Shown here piece by piece: positions 31,515 through 43,490 of a stretch of DNA of 64,000 bases. This DNA is from Malus domestica (lineage: Eukaryota; Streptophyta; Magnoliopsida; Rosales; Rosaceae): assembly GCF_042453785.1 (NCBI RefSeq), contig NC_091668.1, positions 11,366,001 to 11,430,000 on the forward strand, given 5' to 3'. The notes below the pieces were generated by a model. It saw nothing but the letters and a program-made list of their open reading frames with translations. It did not search any database and was not told where the DNA came from. Both the position numbers and the translations under genes were made by a program. Position 1 is the first letter of the stretch, and each line of letters starts with the position of its first letter.

Positions 31515-34500
31515 ATGCAAACCTTCTCGGCCTCCTTCGCCGTCTGTTCTTCCTACCCATTACGACGTCGTCGAATCAGCACCTCCCCTCCCCGCAAACC
31601 CAATCTCCGGCGACTCACCTCCCGCGTTGTCCAGCTCACCCGCCGGAGACAGCTTCACCAGATAATGGAGGAGATAGAGGTCGCTAAAGAACGATTCGGG
31701 AAGCTGAACACGGTTGTGATGAATGCGGTCGTGGAGGCTTGTGTACATTGCGGCGATATTGACTCTGCACTCATGTTGTTCGACGAAATGGCTGAGCCAG
31801 GAAGCTGTGGCGTTGATACTATCACATATGGAACCATCTTAAAGGTACTCTTTTGGGTTCTTTTCAAATTTTGTTTTAGAGATATAGGTATGAGAGAGTT
31901 TGGGGGTTTTGTTGTACAGGGTTTGGGCGCGGCACGGAGAATTGATGAAGCATTTTATGTACTTGAATCTGTGGAGCGAGGCACTGCAGTGGGAAGTCCG
32001 AAATTGTCAGCACCTCTTGTTCTTGGTCTGCTCAATGCTCTAGTTGAAGCAGGTCTGAATTACGATTTCGAAGAATAACAAAATGTTTTCCAATGCTTTA
32101 TAAAGCTAGTGCTTTACTATGTGTTATTGTATGTTCACAGTGTTTTCTAATGCTTTATAACCCTAGTACCCAGTTGGAAGATGATCCGTAATTCTGCATA
32201 CATTTTTATTACTATTATAGTGTTGTTATACTACACAATATTAGTTGATCATAGAGATGCATCCGCCGTTTGCTTATTGGTGTAGCGCAGGAGATTTACG
32301 CCGCTCTAATGGGCTTCTTCATCACTATGGTTTTCTCCTTCGCGAAGGTGGCAGTCTTACAGTCAGAATCTACAACTTACTAATGAAGGTTCCGCACTGA
32401 CCTATGTATAGTTCTTTAAGAGATTTGACAAATTAAAGTATGAATTTTCTTTTGCTTTTCAAAGACTGAGCTTTACAGTTAAGCTACAGACAGTGTTGTG
32501 TGTATGTACGATCCTAAACTTTGTTGTTTTAGTTAATCAATGTTGTTTCTTAAGTGGTTTCTGCTCCTAATTTTCAGGGATATATCAATGCAGGCCTTCC
32601 TCAGGGTGCAATAACCATGCACAACGAGATATTACGTCTAGGATTAAAGCCTGATAGGCTCACCTATAATACTCTGATATCTGCATGTGTAAAAGCTGGA
32701 AAGTTGGACATTGCAATGCAGTTTTTTGAGGAAATGAAGGTCCCAAGCTATATGAAAGGCTAGTTTAGAGCCTGTATATTATTTTTAATTGTATTAGCTG
32801 GTTGCCTATATTAAGGTTCTAAATGCTGTTCTTTTTTCAGGATGGAGCACAGAAATTTAGCCATGGTGACCTTTTCCCAGATGTGGTCACTTACACTACA
32901 TTACTTAAGGTCCGTTATTTTTGTTTCAGTAACTTTTTAATGGAATTTAAGGACATGTTTAAAGTATTCGCATTTTTACTGCCACAATGAATCCAAACTT
33001 TCTTTTATATCATCTATATCCTCTAAAGTCTAAACGTGTCTGCTCCTTAGATTTTGATCTTTGTTTTGTCTGTTGTGTCTTCCTTTGGCAGGGATTTGGG
33101 GATTCCAAAGATATCAATTCAGTTCAGAAGATCATATTGGAAATGAAAACATATATTGGTTTGTTCATTGATCGAACAGCATACACTGCAGCAGCTGATG
33201 CTTTGCTAAATTGTGGCTCAATAAAAGGTATGTTGTGCATGAAAAATAGTTTGCAATACAAGGAGTTTCAGTTATCCGAAATTGTTGATGTTCATATCTA
33301 TGCATTTTCCTAATGATTTTAAAGTTCAATCGCACTTGCACATAGAAAAGCTGCATAATTTTCAATCATATAACAAGCACGAAAAATTGACCAAAAAAAA
33401 TGAGCACGAACTAAAAATTATGCCTTCCTTCTGCCAAATGTCAAGGCTACAAGGTATCATGGTGACAAAAAAAATGTGCCAAAGATACCGTTTGAATTGA
33501 GTTGTATATTTGCATGCTTATGTTGACATGAAAGTAACTGCATTGTATTTTCTCTATTAGAACTCTCATTATATAGCCGACCCCACTTAGTGGGAAAAGG
33601 CTTTGTTGTTGTTGTTGTTGTAGAACTCTCATTATAAGTCAACTGCACCACGTATGCTGCATATTGCCTGGACGTTCCTTTTGTTTATCCACTTTGGAAG
33701 GATGCTGGAGTTTGAAGGGCTAGGAATTGAAACCAATTCTCACTCTTTTACTGATTAATTTCTTGTTTGTGATAATTAGGTGCTTTATGCATATTGGGAG
33801 AAATATTAAAGCGGGCTGGGGGAAAGCCAAATTTACGACCAAAACCTCACCTCTATCTTTCCTTCATGCGCGCATTTTCTGTTAGTGGAGATTACAGTAC
33901 CGTTGAAAATCTAAATGAGCACATGTGGCGAGATACTTCTGGAACTATCTCCCCAATGGTTCAAGAGGAAGCTGATCATCTACTCATGGAGGCAGCTTTA
34001 AATGATGGTCAGGTACTATATCAACTCATTCCAGGCATCTGCACGGGGTGTGTTACTGCATACATCTCTTTCCATCGCTGATTAATATATACCTTCATAG
34101 TGTTTGATGCATTTGGATGCTGTCTTCAGTATCCAGGTACTGCACAGAGATATTAGAATTGCATTTAGTTATTTCCCTCTGAATGACACTTATCAAGTAA
34201 TGCGCTAGTTCAATTTCTATGTAACTCTATTCTTTTTCATTTGATTTGCCAAAGGAAACTGACTAGTCTTGACAATTTTAATGTTATAAACTATCCTTTT
34301 GTTTTGTCAGGTAGATTTGGCTGTAAAATACCTCGCAAGTACTATTACAAGGTGGAAGAGGATATCATGGACAAGTCGAGGAGGCATGGTAATCCCTTTA
34401 CTTCTACAACTATTAATACTTCTGAAGTAAAAAAGTTTAACATGGACATTCATTTGTGATGGATACTCTACATTGTCATTTTGATTGTTTGGACTTCTTT

Positions 34501-35689
34501 CTTTTAATTTCACAAACTTCAGTTTGAAGTGAGATGGCTAAGTAGGCCATGTATTAGGTTTCAATACTTACCACTACATTCTGATTTTTCTGGTTCTGAG
34601 TCAAAGCCCCTTAATATGCCTTTGTACTGCAGGTGGCTCTCCGCATAGAGGCCTTGCTGGGATTCACCAAATCGATATTGAGTCCTTATCTACTTCCTCA
34701 GGTTTTCATACATACTTATGGCCTTTCAAATAGTAAAAAAAATAACCGCTTCAGGTACTAACCTAATGCCTTCATAAATGTATGGTCGGGTATGGTATCA
34801 GTGCTGTAAGATGCTTGATAGTGGACCTATGGTTAGTGGCTTTAATGTATAAGATCAAATTATGTAGAAAGAAGTGTGACTGGATATAATCATTTATTTA
34901 TTCAATACTTTTTTTAATTTTTGATTGGACTGACAAAGAATTGCTAGTTGACTTACTGAACGAGGATTTTGTGTAACTTGATCGAAACAAATGGCTGACT
35001 TATTAGTAGTCTATGTTCAACATCTTTGGTCACTTCTGATTGATCTTCCTACACCTTTCCTATTTAGGTATTGGCAAGTGAACCAATTGAAAGTGTCATG
35101 ATGCCCTTTGAAGCAGCTCAGCCACTTAATGGGACCCTGGACTTGAACAAAGTGGTGATGCGTTTCTTTAAGGATTCAGTGGTGCCCATCATAGATGACT
35201 GGGGTAGCTGCATTGGTGTATTGCACCGTGAAGACTGTCGAGAGGTATTTATTGATGGTAAAACCAAAGTGTTTTCTATCCTATACTGCAGCGTACAATC
35301 CATTATCTGATAGATTATGTTCTGCTAAATTGCCAAATTTTCAAGATCAACTCGTGGTGGTTGGTATCGAAGTTTGCATGCTGTATGTTTTATGAGCTAA
35401 TCCAAGTTTGCATACTATCGTGTAGATGAACGCCCCTCTATCGTCAATGATGAGAAGCCCGCCTCCTTGTGTTGCTACTCGAACGTCAATCGGGCATGTG
35501 GTGGATCTGATCATGAAGTATAGATATAAAATGGTGATTGTAATAAACCATAGCTCAGTATATGGTGGTAGTGCTTCCAGTTTGAGAGCTGCTGGTGTTT
35601 TTACAGCCGAACAACTGTGTAAACTAGTGTCACCGGAATCCGAAACGCCAGGTCTGAGTCGACTTTCTTTACGTAGAAATCTCATGTAA
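31515..35689 (+). CDS. CBSPPR1: Pentatricopeptide-repeat + CBS-domain protein (At5g10690/CBSPPR1-like)
   Basis: Eleven exons, all GT-AG and in phase: 31515-31844, 31920-32052, 32291-32388, 32578-32739, 32841-32909, 33092-33227, 33780-34012, 34311-34388, 34633-34701, 35068-35244, 35426-35689; 582 aa. The N-terminus is rich in Ser/Arg/Pro ([13 protein letters not shown]...), as in an organelle transit peptide. PPR repeats follow ([60 protein letters not shown]). The C-terminal part (exons 10-11) holds the CBS region: [20 protein letters not shown] and [20 protein letters not shown]. The combination and length fit Arabidopsis At5g10690. PPR proteins bind organellar RNA; CBS domains usually sense adenosyl ligands. 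The first intron (75 bp) is stop-free and in frame. Confidence 0.93.
33558..33636 (+). mobile_element. 5'-truncated Au-type SINE (47 bp) with 16-bp target-site duplication
   Basis: The insert at 33574-33620 reads GCCGACCCCACTTAGTGGGA followed by AAAGGCTTTG and (TTG)n, the conserved 3' end of plant Au SINEs. It is flanked by a perfect 16-bp duplication TAGAACTCTCATTATA (33558-33573 and 33621-33636). It lies in intron 6 of the CBSPPR1-like gene. Confidence 0.85.
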
Positions 35690-35699
35690 CAATCTGTTA

Positions 35700-36376
35700 G
35701 ACCATGAAACTATATGTATCCTCCTCCTTGTAAATTCAATTTTTGTTATATATATATGATCGTAGTGATCAATGTAGCATTCATTCAAATGAGTAAATAT
35801 GTAAGGATGAGGAAAAAAAACTGGAGCTAATCGACATCGGGTGGAAAATGAAGAATTAAGCGAATCAGACTAGGCATAAACTTGGTGGTCGGATTTTATA
35901 CATCACCACCAATGAATCTCATAACAGCCACATCACTAATTTAACAAATGACTTGATCCTCAAATAGCGCATGGTTTAAATTTATGCAATTATAAAATTT
36001 TAGAGTGAAAAATGACAGAATTGAAAAGATCTTGGCCCATTTCGAGGAACGTCTCCAAATCTCGTTGTGTATAATGACAATACTTGGCTCCACAAAATTA
36101 TGAAATAATCTTATGCTTATAATCGAAACTGTTTGTCTCTTAATATGAACTCATCAGATCATAAGCATAAAGTTTTGAATTTGTCCCGAAAAGTTTCGAG
36201 AAGAAATTGTTGTGGAGCCACGTGTAATTCGTTCTCAATTAATAAATAAGGAATAAACAAATAATCAGAGCCGTTGATGGAAAGTTGGAAACCATCTTCA
36301 CAAAACGCAGCGCATTGGATATATCAGAAAACATAGGAAATGAAGTTGATGAACTGAACCCTCAATCGTCACTGCA
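35700..36376. other. Intergenic region between the CBSPPR1-like and bL28 genes
   Basis: Holds the 3' UTR of the PPR gene and the promoter of bL28. A weak inverted repeat GGCTCCACAA ... TTGTGGAGCC (about 36,088-36,220) with ATAAGCATAA-type inner arms may be a MITE relic. Confidence 0.45.
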
Positions 36377-36384
36377 AAACCCTA
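36377..36384 (+). promoter_or_regulatory. Telo-box (AAACCCTA) in the bL28 leader
   Basis: AAACCCTA lies 35 bp before the ATG at 36419. Telo-boxes near the start are typical of plant ribosomal-protein and other translation genes. Confidence 0.5.
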
Positions 36385-36418
36385 GGAATTAGGAATCGAA
36401 GACACAGTGAGATCAGAA

Positions 36419-37904
36419 ATGGCGATGGTGAGGGGGAAGGAGACAATCAAGAGCGTGATGAAGAAGTTCGGCGACAAAACCCTAACGCCGCGGCTGAAGG
36501 AGGAGCTGAAGAAGAAGGGCACCATGGGAGGGAAAACCCTACCCACCCGATTGAGAGAGGAGCTCAAGAAGAAAGGCATGCCCGATTCGAATATCATCAT
36601 GGGTCGGGCCAAGCGCGGCATCTACGCCGGCCGCCACATCCAGTTCGGCAACCAAATCAGCGAAGACGGCGGCAACAAGTTCGTATATTTTTTCCCTCAG
36701 TATCTCTTTCATTTTTTAAAATTTTGATGCCAAAGATTTAAAGCTTTAGCTCTGATGTTGAAATTATGCCCTAATTTTTTACAATGACAAATAAAATGGT
36801 AAAAATTATATGAAGTTTGGTTAATTATAATTTTGGATTTGATCAGTGACTTTGATTTTATTTCATTTTTCTTAGCTGGGTTGTTTCAAACATTTTCTTT
36901 GAAGTAAAGAATGGTTGAGGTGGGTATTATATATAATCAAGCTGAAAGTATGGAACTTGCGGGTTTGTGTTACCATTTTCGCTGCGTAAGTTGTATTCTC
37001 AAAGCTATTGTAGCTAGAGATCAATCTGGCTCGACCGTTGAAAGAGCAAATCGTGCATTCTCATAAAGGATTTTGCATAATTTGGACAAGTGACAGACAA
37101 GTATTAGTAGTGTAAAAGTTTCGTATTGGTCAGCTGTCACCGGGTCTACATGGGTTTTCTTTAAGAATTTTGCCATAGCATTTCCTACTATACAGGTTCT
37201 TTGAGTGTATTCGAGTTATTAGAACAGGACTGACGTAGATCAATGTAGTTTTGAACGATTTGGTTGTGTAATCTTTTAATAATTTGTGGGAATGGGTTAT
37301 ATTAACCACCATAACCAAGTGTATTTTTGCAATTTAGAGAACAGGGTTTACTTATGTGACTGCAGTTTTGAATGATTTGGTTCTTTTAACAAGTTGTGGG
37401 AATGGGTTATATTAACCACGGGAACTTTCTCTTGTTGGTGGTGACAGATCAAGGAGGACATGGAAGCCAAATGTGCAGGAGAAGCGGCTCTTCAGTTACA
37501 TCCTAGACCGCCACATACGTGTCAAAGTCACCACCCATGCTCTCCGTTGCATAGACAAGGCAGGTGGGATTGATGAGTATTTTCTGAAAACACCTTACCA
37601 GAAGATGGATACGGAAATGGGATTTGTCTGGAAAGCCAGAATTGAAAAATTATATGAAGATGTTGGGCACAAGCAGGTTGCTTTTAATAAACCTGAAGCT
37701 GAAGCCGAAGCCAACTTGGAACAAGGATTCAAAAGCCTAAAAATAGACGAAAGGGAAGTCAAGAGACAGATGTATGGTTGGTCGAAGAAACTAAAACAGA
37801 TCGAGGAAGGAACTGACAAACAAGTAGCTGATGTCGTAGATGCAAAGGTCGATGCAGGAAGCTCTCATGTTGATGTTCCCGAGCAATTGGTCGCAAACTC
37901 CTGA
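36419..37904 (+). CDS. Organellar large-subunit ribosomal protein bL28 (mitochondrial type)
   Basis: Two exons, 36419-36678 and 37448-37904, 238 aa. The 769-bp intron splits the Lys codon of GGNKSRRTW; the donor context is AA|GTTCGT. The core RAKRGIYAGRHIQFGNQISE, SRRTWKPNVQEKRLFSY and VKVTTHALRCIDKAGGIDEY is diagnostic of bL28, with the long plant mitochondrial C-terminal extension (about 90 residues, charged). It is a structural protein of the 50S-type subunit, probably in mitochondria. A 15-residue segment at residues 20-34 (KTLTPRLKEELKKKG) is repeated with changes at 39-53, so the N-terminus has grown by an internal duplication. Bases just upstream of the ATG also read open, but 36419 is the first ATG. 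Confidence 0.92.
37242..37421. repeat. Imperfect 117-bp-offset duplication in the bL28 intron
   Basis: GTAGTTTTGAACGATTTGG...TTGTGGGAATGGGTTATATTAACCAC at 37,245-37,304 recurs as GCAGTTTTGAATGATTTGG... at 37,362-37,420, close to the splice acceptor (37,447). Confidence 0.75.
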
Positions 37905-39267
37905 GTTTAGAACTCTTAAACCAGCTCGTGGGATGTTCTCGGTTTTGGTCAGCTACTCCCCGTGTTTCAGAGTTTTGTTTCTCTTCAGGTTTTTTAGAGA
38001 GAAATTGTAGCAGTAGTAGCAAAGCCTGATAAGCAGAAGTTTGTTCATCTTTACTCATCACGGAAATTCATATGACATTCACTTTGGTTTCAATACAGTT
38101 TTGTACTGAATAATTTCCGTAATCTGCTGTAGATTGCCCCCAGAATCGGTAGCAATGTTTCTGTCATTAAAGTACAATTCAATTAACTTGAGTTATGATG
38201 CACCTTAGAACTTGTCTTTCTTCTGCTCTGTTTTTATGTCTTCATGTTTTCGTGTTTCTTTCAGCTCAAGGAAGTGCTCGTGTTTGGTTTTTATCTTTTT
38301 TTTGGTAAACACAAGAAACGCGAAAACAAAAGGAAACATGACTAAAAGAAAAACAGGACACGAATGCCTTTTTAACAAACCTGAAAAGCACGAGTCTTGC
38401 AAAGTTAAAAGGGGATTTGCACAAAACTTGGTAGAGGTGGAGTAAGGGGCTCATTTAAACTTTAAAAACCTAGAGAAGATATGAATTGATTTCGAGACGG
38501 ACCAACGTTATTTTGACACAAAATTGACACTCTAATGCAAGTGCATTGTATTTGAAATACATTTGTATTAGGGAGTATATCAAAAAGTGTGTATAAATAA
38601 CGTTATTGTTTTGTTAAAAAAAAAATGTTATTGCTAGTGTAAAACGTTATTGTGAGTGAAAAACTCAAAGCCACAGTAGATTAAAGGGGTGAGCAAAAAC
38701 AGACTCATCTAACCTGGCTATTTTGTTTATTAACTCTATACCACTCTTAGTCCCCAATTTGAAGAGTTAATTATTTCAGATTTCAAGTGCAATTCAATCT
38801 TCTTGTTTTAACGTTAAAATAAGAGCTTATAAGTTTTAAATTCGAATCATGTATATAGCAAATTCAATGCCAACTTATTCCATTACCACCTCAATGTAAA
38901 TATATTTTTGTATTAAAAGCTTCAGAATAAGAGCCGTTAAGTGATGGCGAGTTGGGCTTTAGCCAACATAAACCTTCGATTTCTTGTAGTGCAAGACCTA
39001 ATTAGCAAAGTTGTGGGCCCCACGACAATCATTTTCTTCTGCTTAATTAGCAAGCAACCAAAAAGAACAACACAAGCTCTGTCACACTTCCCACGTAACT
39101 CACGCACAAATTACATAGCTGTAATTCCCCACTGAAAATTCAAACAAAAAATAAATAAATAAAAAAATAGCTGTAAGCTCGTTTAAACGCGCCGAAGAAG
39201 TTTCCCAACACGCTTTAAAGTGACCACCTTAGCAGTTAGCTTGCTCAAGAATATTCCCTCACTTGCC
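37905..39267. other. Intergenic, no gene recognised
   Basis: Begins with the bL28 3' UTR. At 38,205-38,400 GTTTTCGTGTTTCTT and AAGAAACGCGAAAAC form loose inverted arms of a possible MITE relic. The rest is AT-rich, with promoter DNA of the DUF761 gene at the right. Confidence 0.45.
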
Positions 39268-39274
39268 TATAAAA
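39268..39274 (+). promoter_or_regulatory. TATA box of the DUF761 gene
   Basis: TATAAAA, 51 bp before the ATG at 39325, implying a leader of only about 20-25 nt. Confidence 0.7.
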
Positions 39275-39324
39275 CCAAGCTCGCATTTCTCTTCAGTTTC
39301 TCACTTCAACAGCATTAGCTAGCA

Positions 39325-39723
39325 ATGGCTAGGGAAACCTTGTCACTCGTAAGCCACCACCTCAAGAGGGCGGTGAAGAAAATCAACCTGATTTTACTCA
39401 GCTTCAAATTAAACCGATTGCGGTTAGCTTCGATCCTTGGTTGCGCTTCTCGAGCTTCTACTCGGCATTGTTTGAGCTTCAATGACCGGTTGGGGCTTTA
39501 CAGCTACATTGAAGACGAAAATACTCATGGGAATCAGCGCGGTTTGAGAAGGGTTCAAAGCACGAGGACCCATGATCGTCCGAGGGATCAGGATTCGGAT
39601 GATCACGATGACGATGATGTCAATCGCAGGGCTGATGTTTTTATAGCAAATTTTCGCCGGCAGCTGATGTTTGAGAGGCAGGTTTCTTTGCAGCTAAGGT
39701 ACTGCAGAGAAGAGAGTTTTTAG
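39325..39723 (+). CDS. DUF761 (cotton-fibre-expressed-like) protein
   Basis: Intronless gene of 132 aa. The C-terminal motif RRADVFIANFRRQLMFERQVSLQLRY is the DUF761 signature, preceded by an acidic Asp/His run (DSDDHDDDD). The N-terminus is basic with a hydrophobic stretch INLILLSFKL. DUF761 proteins are small, plant-specific and of unknown biochemical role, often responsive to stress or development. A good TATA box and the first ATG after it support the start. Confidence 0.85.
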   Translation: MARETLSLVSHHLKRAVKKINLILLSFKLNRLRLASILGCASRASTRHCLSFNDRLGLYSYIEDENTHGNQRGLRRVQSTRTHDRPRDQDSDDHDDDDVNRRADVFIANFRRQLMFERQVSLQLRYCREESF

Positions 39724-40449
39724 AGGGTATTAGCTAGTTTGAGACAGAAGGGTGACCTGGCCTATATTAGGCACCAAGAAAATATATTTATATATAGAAA
39801 AATTCTTTTCTCATTCATTCATTTATTTGTTCTTGTTGGGATTTTTTTTGTTCTTAATTTGAATATTGACGTTGTTGATATCATATATTTACAAATCATA
39901 TATACAATTACTTATCTGTGAATAATTTGCACATTCTTTCTTACAATTTTGTTGATCATTTCATATTAATCATGATCGATGTATACATTCCATTTTCCGA
40001 ACGACACCTTGCCGGCACTCACTAGTTATTCAAAGTGTTTTGTGCAACAATTTTGGAAATGAAATAAGTTTTACATCAAAGGTGTAGATATTAAAATGCA
40101 TAGATTCTAATCATAGTTACACTTTTAAATATGCTTTCAGAAGAAGCGTAACGTTACACCAATATTTAGGGGAGTGAAAACGGACACAGAAAAATCAGGT
40201 AAACGACTAAAAATAGAGCATAATTTATTTACAAATGTATGGTACATCTTACACTGGTAATATGAACAAATTCCTGCAGGGAAAATAAAAATGTCCCAAT
40301 TACACCCTCCCCATCTTTCTGCGTTTCAGTCCAATCCAACTTTTTTTTTTCTCTCAAATCTTTTAGGCTCACTTCACCACAGAATATGTCAATGTATGTG
40401 CCAAATATACACAGATTTTTACAGCACAAAATTTATGAATTAGGGTTTA
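39724..40449. other. Convergent 3' regions
   Basis: Contains the 3' UTR of the DUF761 gene (+) and of the calmodulin-binding gene (-). No other feature seen. Confidence 0.5.
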
Positions 40450-41760
40450 TCATTTGGATTCGTAATCTATGACAGTCTCAAATGCCCCAACTAATGCCTT
40501 CACCTTGTTCTTCCTTTTCTCCATCAACTTGTTTGTAGTCTCCTCAATCACATCATTGTATGCAGGAACTGTGTCCTTCCTCCCTCCTCCTTGTGATGAT
40601 CCCTCGCTCGCTTGCCGCTGCTTCGGCGCTTCCTCTGACTCCACCTCAGCAGCCTTTTGCGGCTTTGCTTCTTCAACTCCGCCGTCCACAACTTCTCCCC
40701 TTTCCTTCTCATCCAATGCCTTTTCCTCAACATTTTTGCTTTCCTCCCTTGTATTTTCTTCTTTACTTTCACTCTCCTTCTCCTTTTCTTCTTTCACCTC
40801 AACTTTTGTTTCCTGATCTTCACTTCTCAAACCCTCTTCCGCCTTTGCCTCGCCGCTTTCATCAATTTTTTTCTCCTTCTCTTCCCCATCTTGTTGGTCA
40901 TTATCTGCCTGCTTCTCCTCTTTTTCGGTCAATACACTTCTGCTTTCTTCGCTTCTTTCCTCCACATTTTCCTTCAATTCCTCCGCATTAGAATTTACAC
41001 CCTCACTAGCCTTCACCTTCTCATCCTCGCCGCTATTCCCTTCAGCATCAGAAACGCCAGCGTCGTGATCACCAGCGTGTTCAATCTCCTCGCCTTTCGG
41101 ATCCGGAAGAATCACTTTATCATGCTCCTCACTCGAGATCTTACATACCTCTTCAACCTCATGATGTTCGAAAGACTCTATAGCATCTAAATGAGCTTCG
41201 AGATTAATTGTATGTTTTATGTCCTCACTTTTCGGAGCTCTTGTTGAACCTGATGAACTCTCCTTCTTAACCGAACTGCTTCCGCTGCTCTTCTTCACAC
41301 TCTTTGCATGCAAAAGCTGCGGCCTTCCAGCCCCAGAAGTGCTCGATTTTGTCCTCTCTATTCTTGGCCTCGGAGCATTAGATGAGGTTTTTGCTGAAAT
41401 TGACGACGATCGCAGTGACGCTTCCCTTCCCGGGGAGACCAATGCCTTCCGAAGCCTAGAAGGTGATGCTGGCTTGTCAAAAGATCTTCTTCTATTCAAT
41501 GTAGGTTTTTGAGACGCTGCATGATCTTCAGAGCCATGTTTTTTGGCTCCAGCGGACAATGACCTCAGCGAGTTTTCGTGCCTCGAGGCGCTTAACGTCG
41601 GCCTGAGATAGTTTGGGACTTGTTTTGCTGATGAGGTTGAAGAGAATTTTTCAGTGATTGTCGTTTGGGACTTGGTGAGCCTTTTGGTGGTTGATGATGG
41701 TGATGTAATCTTATTCTCCCTCCCTGGAGCAGGGCTGCTATCTTTAGATCTTGTTGCCAT
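40450..41760 (-). CDS. Plant calmodulin-binding-domain protein
   Basis: Single coding exon, 436 aa. The N-terminal half is Ser/Lys/Arg-rich and basic (residues about 1-190). The middle (about 205-385) is an extended Glu/Lys low-complexity, probably coiled region. The C-terminus PAYNDVIEETTNKLMEKRKN-KVKALVGAFETVI matches the end of the plant calmodulin-binding domain (PF07839): a basic amphipathic helix ending in GAFETV. Such proteins bind Ca2+/calmodulin and some associate with microtubules; the role here is unknown. A noncoding first exon is inferred at 43415-43490: donor GTACGT at 43414, acceptor TGCAG just before 41841, leader intron about 1.57 kb. Confidence 0.85.
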   Translation of the reverse strand: MATRSKDSSPAPGRENKITSPSSTTKRLTKSQTTITEKFSSTSSAKQVPNYLRPTLSASRHENSLRSLSAGAKKHGSEDHAASQKPTLNRRRSFDKPASPSRLRKALVSPGREASLRSSSISAKTSSNAPRPRIERTKSSTSGAGRPQLLHAKSVKKSSGSSSVKKESSSGSTRAPKSEDIKHTINLEAHLDAIESFEHHEVEEVCKISSEEHDKVILPDPKGEEIEHAGDHDAGVSDAEGNSGEDEKVKASEGVNSNAEELKENVEERSEESRSVLTEKEEKQADNDQQDGEEKEKKIDESGEAKAEEGLRSEDQETKVEVKEEKEKESESKEENTREESKNVEEKALDEKERGEVVDGGVEEAKPQKAAEVESEEAPKQRQASEGSSQGGGRKDTVPAYNDVIEETTNKLMEKRKNKVKALVGAFETVIDYESK

Positions 41761-41840
41761 ATATACAAGAATTTAAAGATCGACAGTTCAATTTACAGAT
41801 ATATCGAAAGAGATGAGAAGTTTCAGATGCCTACTATATC

Positions 41841-43490
41841 CCTGCATCATCTAAAGAAAACACAAGTTAGAAATGAGTATTAAGACGATAAACATTACAA
41901 AGAAGATACACGTCGGATCCTAAAACCATTCATATCAAATCACGGTCCAGAAATAACAGGAAAAAAAGAGAGGAAGTTTTTGACCGAACATTTTTTATAC
42001 GGTTCATTTTTAACGAAAAATCATATTTTACCTTTTTTTTAGTACTATTCACTACACATTTATTTGTCATTTTTTCATTAAAATTATTATTATTATTATT
42101 TATTTATATGAAGTTTTCGGTAGTTTTTCTATAAAAAAAATCGTAAACCAGATACAGACTAGGTATGTCAGATTGAATTAAAACATACGAATAAAATCAA
42201 GATAGAAGTGGGCCTGAGTGGCCCATCACCCCCTTCCAAGTTTAATGTGATTTATTGTTGTGATCCACACAGCAAATAAACCTGCAATTCAGGCTCACCT
42301 AAGTCTGCACCAAATCCTAATGCAGCAATACGAATCTAAGCACTTGACCTTTCATGGGGAGGAAGGCTTGACTAAGGCCGGGTCCATATGTAAACCTTAC
42401 CAATGGGATAAATTTAGGTGGGTCCCACTCCCATCTTCTACTGGAGAGCAATTATTTGCACTAGTACATTGTCACCGTGTTCAATATTGATGATTATATA
42501 ACGTTATATTATTAGCACGATATAAGAAATTACGATGATGATGCATCCTTAACATAAGATATCACAATAATAATGTATTCATTTGTTAAGAGAGAACGGG
42601 CTAAGTGAGGGGGCTAACGAGTCTTTCTAGATTCTTCCATTCTTGTTTGTCATCCATTTTTCTTAGGTCCATATTCTTTTCTTATAAATGACTTCTTTTC
42701 CTTCTTTTGTTTGTTAAAGCAATCACATGTCTTGTGTATCCGGCACATGTATTATCATTTCATGTAGAAACCATACCTAATTCGGTTACCTAAGCAAATC
42801 CTAAGTGGGTTTTGGTTGGTTTGTTTTAGGACCTTGGATCTTATAAATGGTAAACTAATTGAAAATATTGCCCCAAACACTAATACAAACACATGAGATC
42901 TATCAAAATAATGATCAACTCTGACTACCAAACATGCACGGATCCATTAGAAACTTATATGGGCTATAACCCCGACGAGGTTTTTTTTTTTTTTCCTTCT
43001 AAAATTAGCAAGTAGGGGCTTCTAAGTTCTAAGAACCAAATCATGATCCCATCTTCTAATAGCCCAGTCATCAATTGAAAATAGCCGGTCTCACCCTAAT
43101 CAACTAAGCCCTTCTAAATTCTAACCCACGACAATGTCGGTAAGATAAATTTAGCTCAGTCGACTTCGAAATTCTGGGTCCGTTCCTAAAACCAAACAAA
43201 TTAGCTTGTTTATAAAACAGGTGCGACTTTTGATTCATCTTGCTCAACCCTAGTTACCAAACAAATACAATATCGATAATTGAAAACATATTATAGAGTC
43301 AACATTCACAAAGTTTCTTCCACAATCTAAAAACCCAAATTGCAAGCAAAAACAAAAGCAAAAGCATATGGCGTAAGAAAGAGTAAATTTGTAGGAACAA
43401 AAAGAAAAACGTACCTTGATTGAAGCCAAAGTTGAAGGAAGAGTTATAAGAAAATCATTCATAGAACAAGAGAGAATGGTGTGGAAGGTG
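41841..43490 (-). other. Inferred 5' UTR exon and 1.57-kb leader intron of the calmodulin-binding gene
   Basis: On minus, ...TCAATCAAG|GTACGTTTTTC at 43415/43414 is a strong donor, and GATGATGCAG|GGATATAG at 41842/41841 a plausible acceptor, leaving an 81-nt leader before the ATG (41760). The intron holds a TTTTTAGTACTATTCACTACACATT MITE-like scrap (about 42,035-42,060) and no ORF of note. Inferred from splice signals alone. Confidence 0.5.

Noticed and set aside
40469-41190. Several long + frames rich in Phe/Leu/Ser
   Set aside because: Antisense shadows of the Glu/Lys-rich calmodulin-binding protein on minus.
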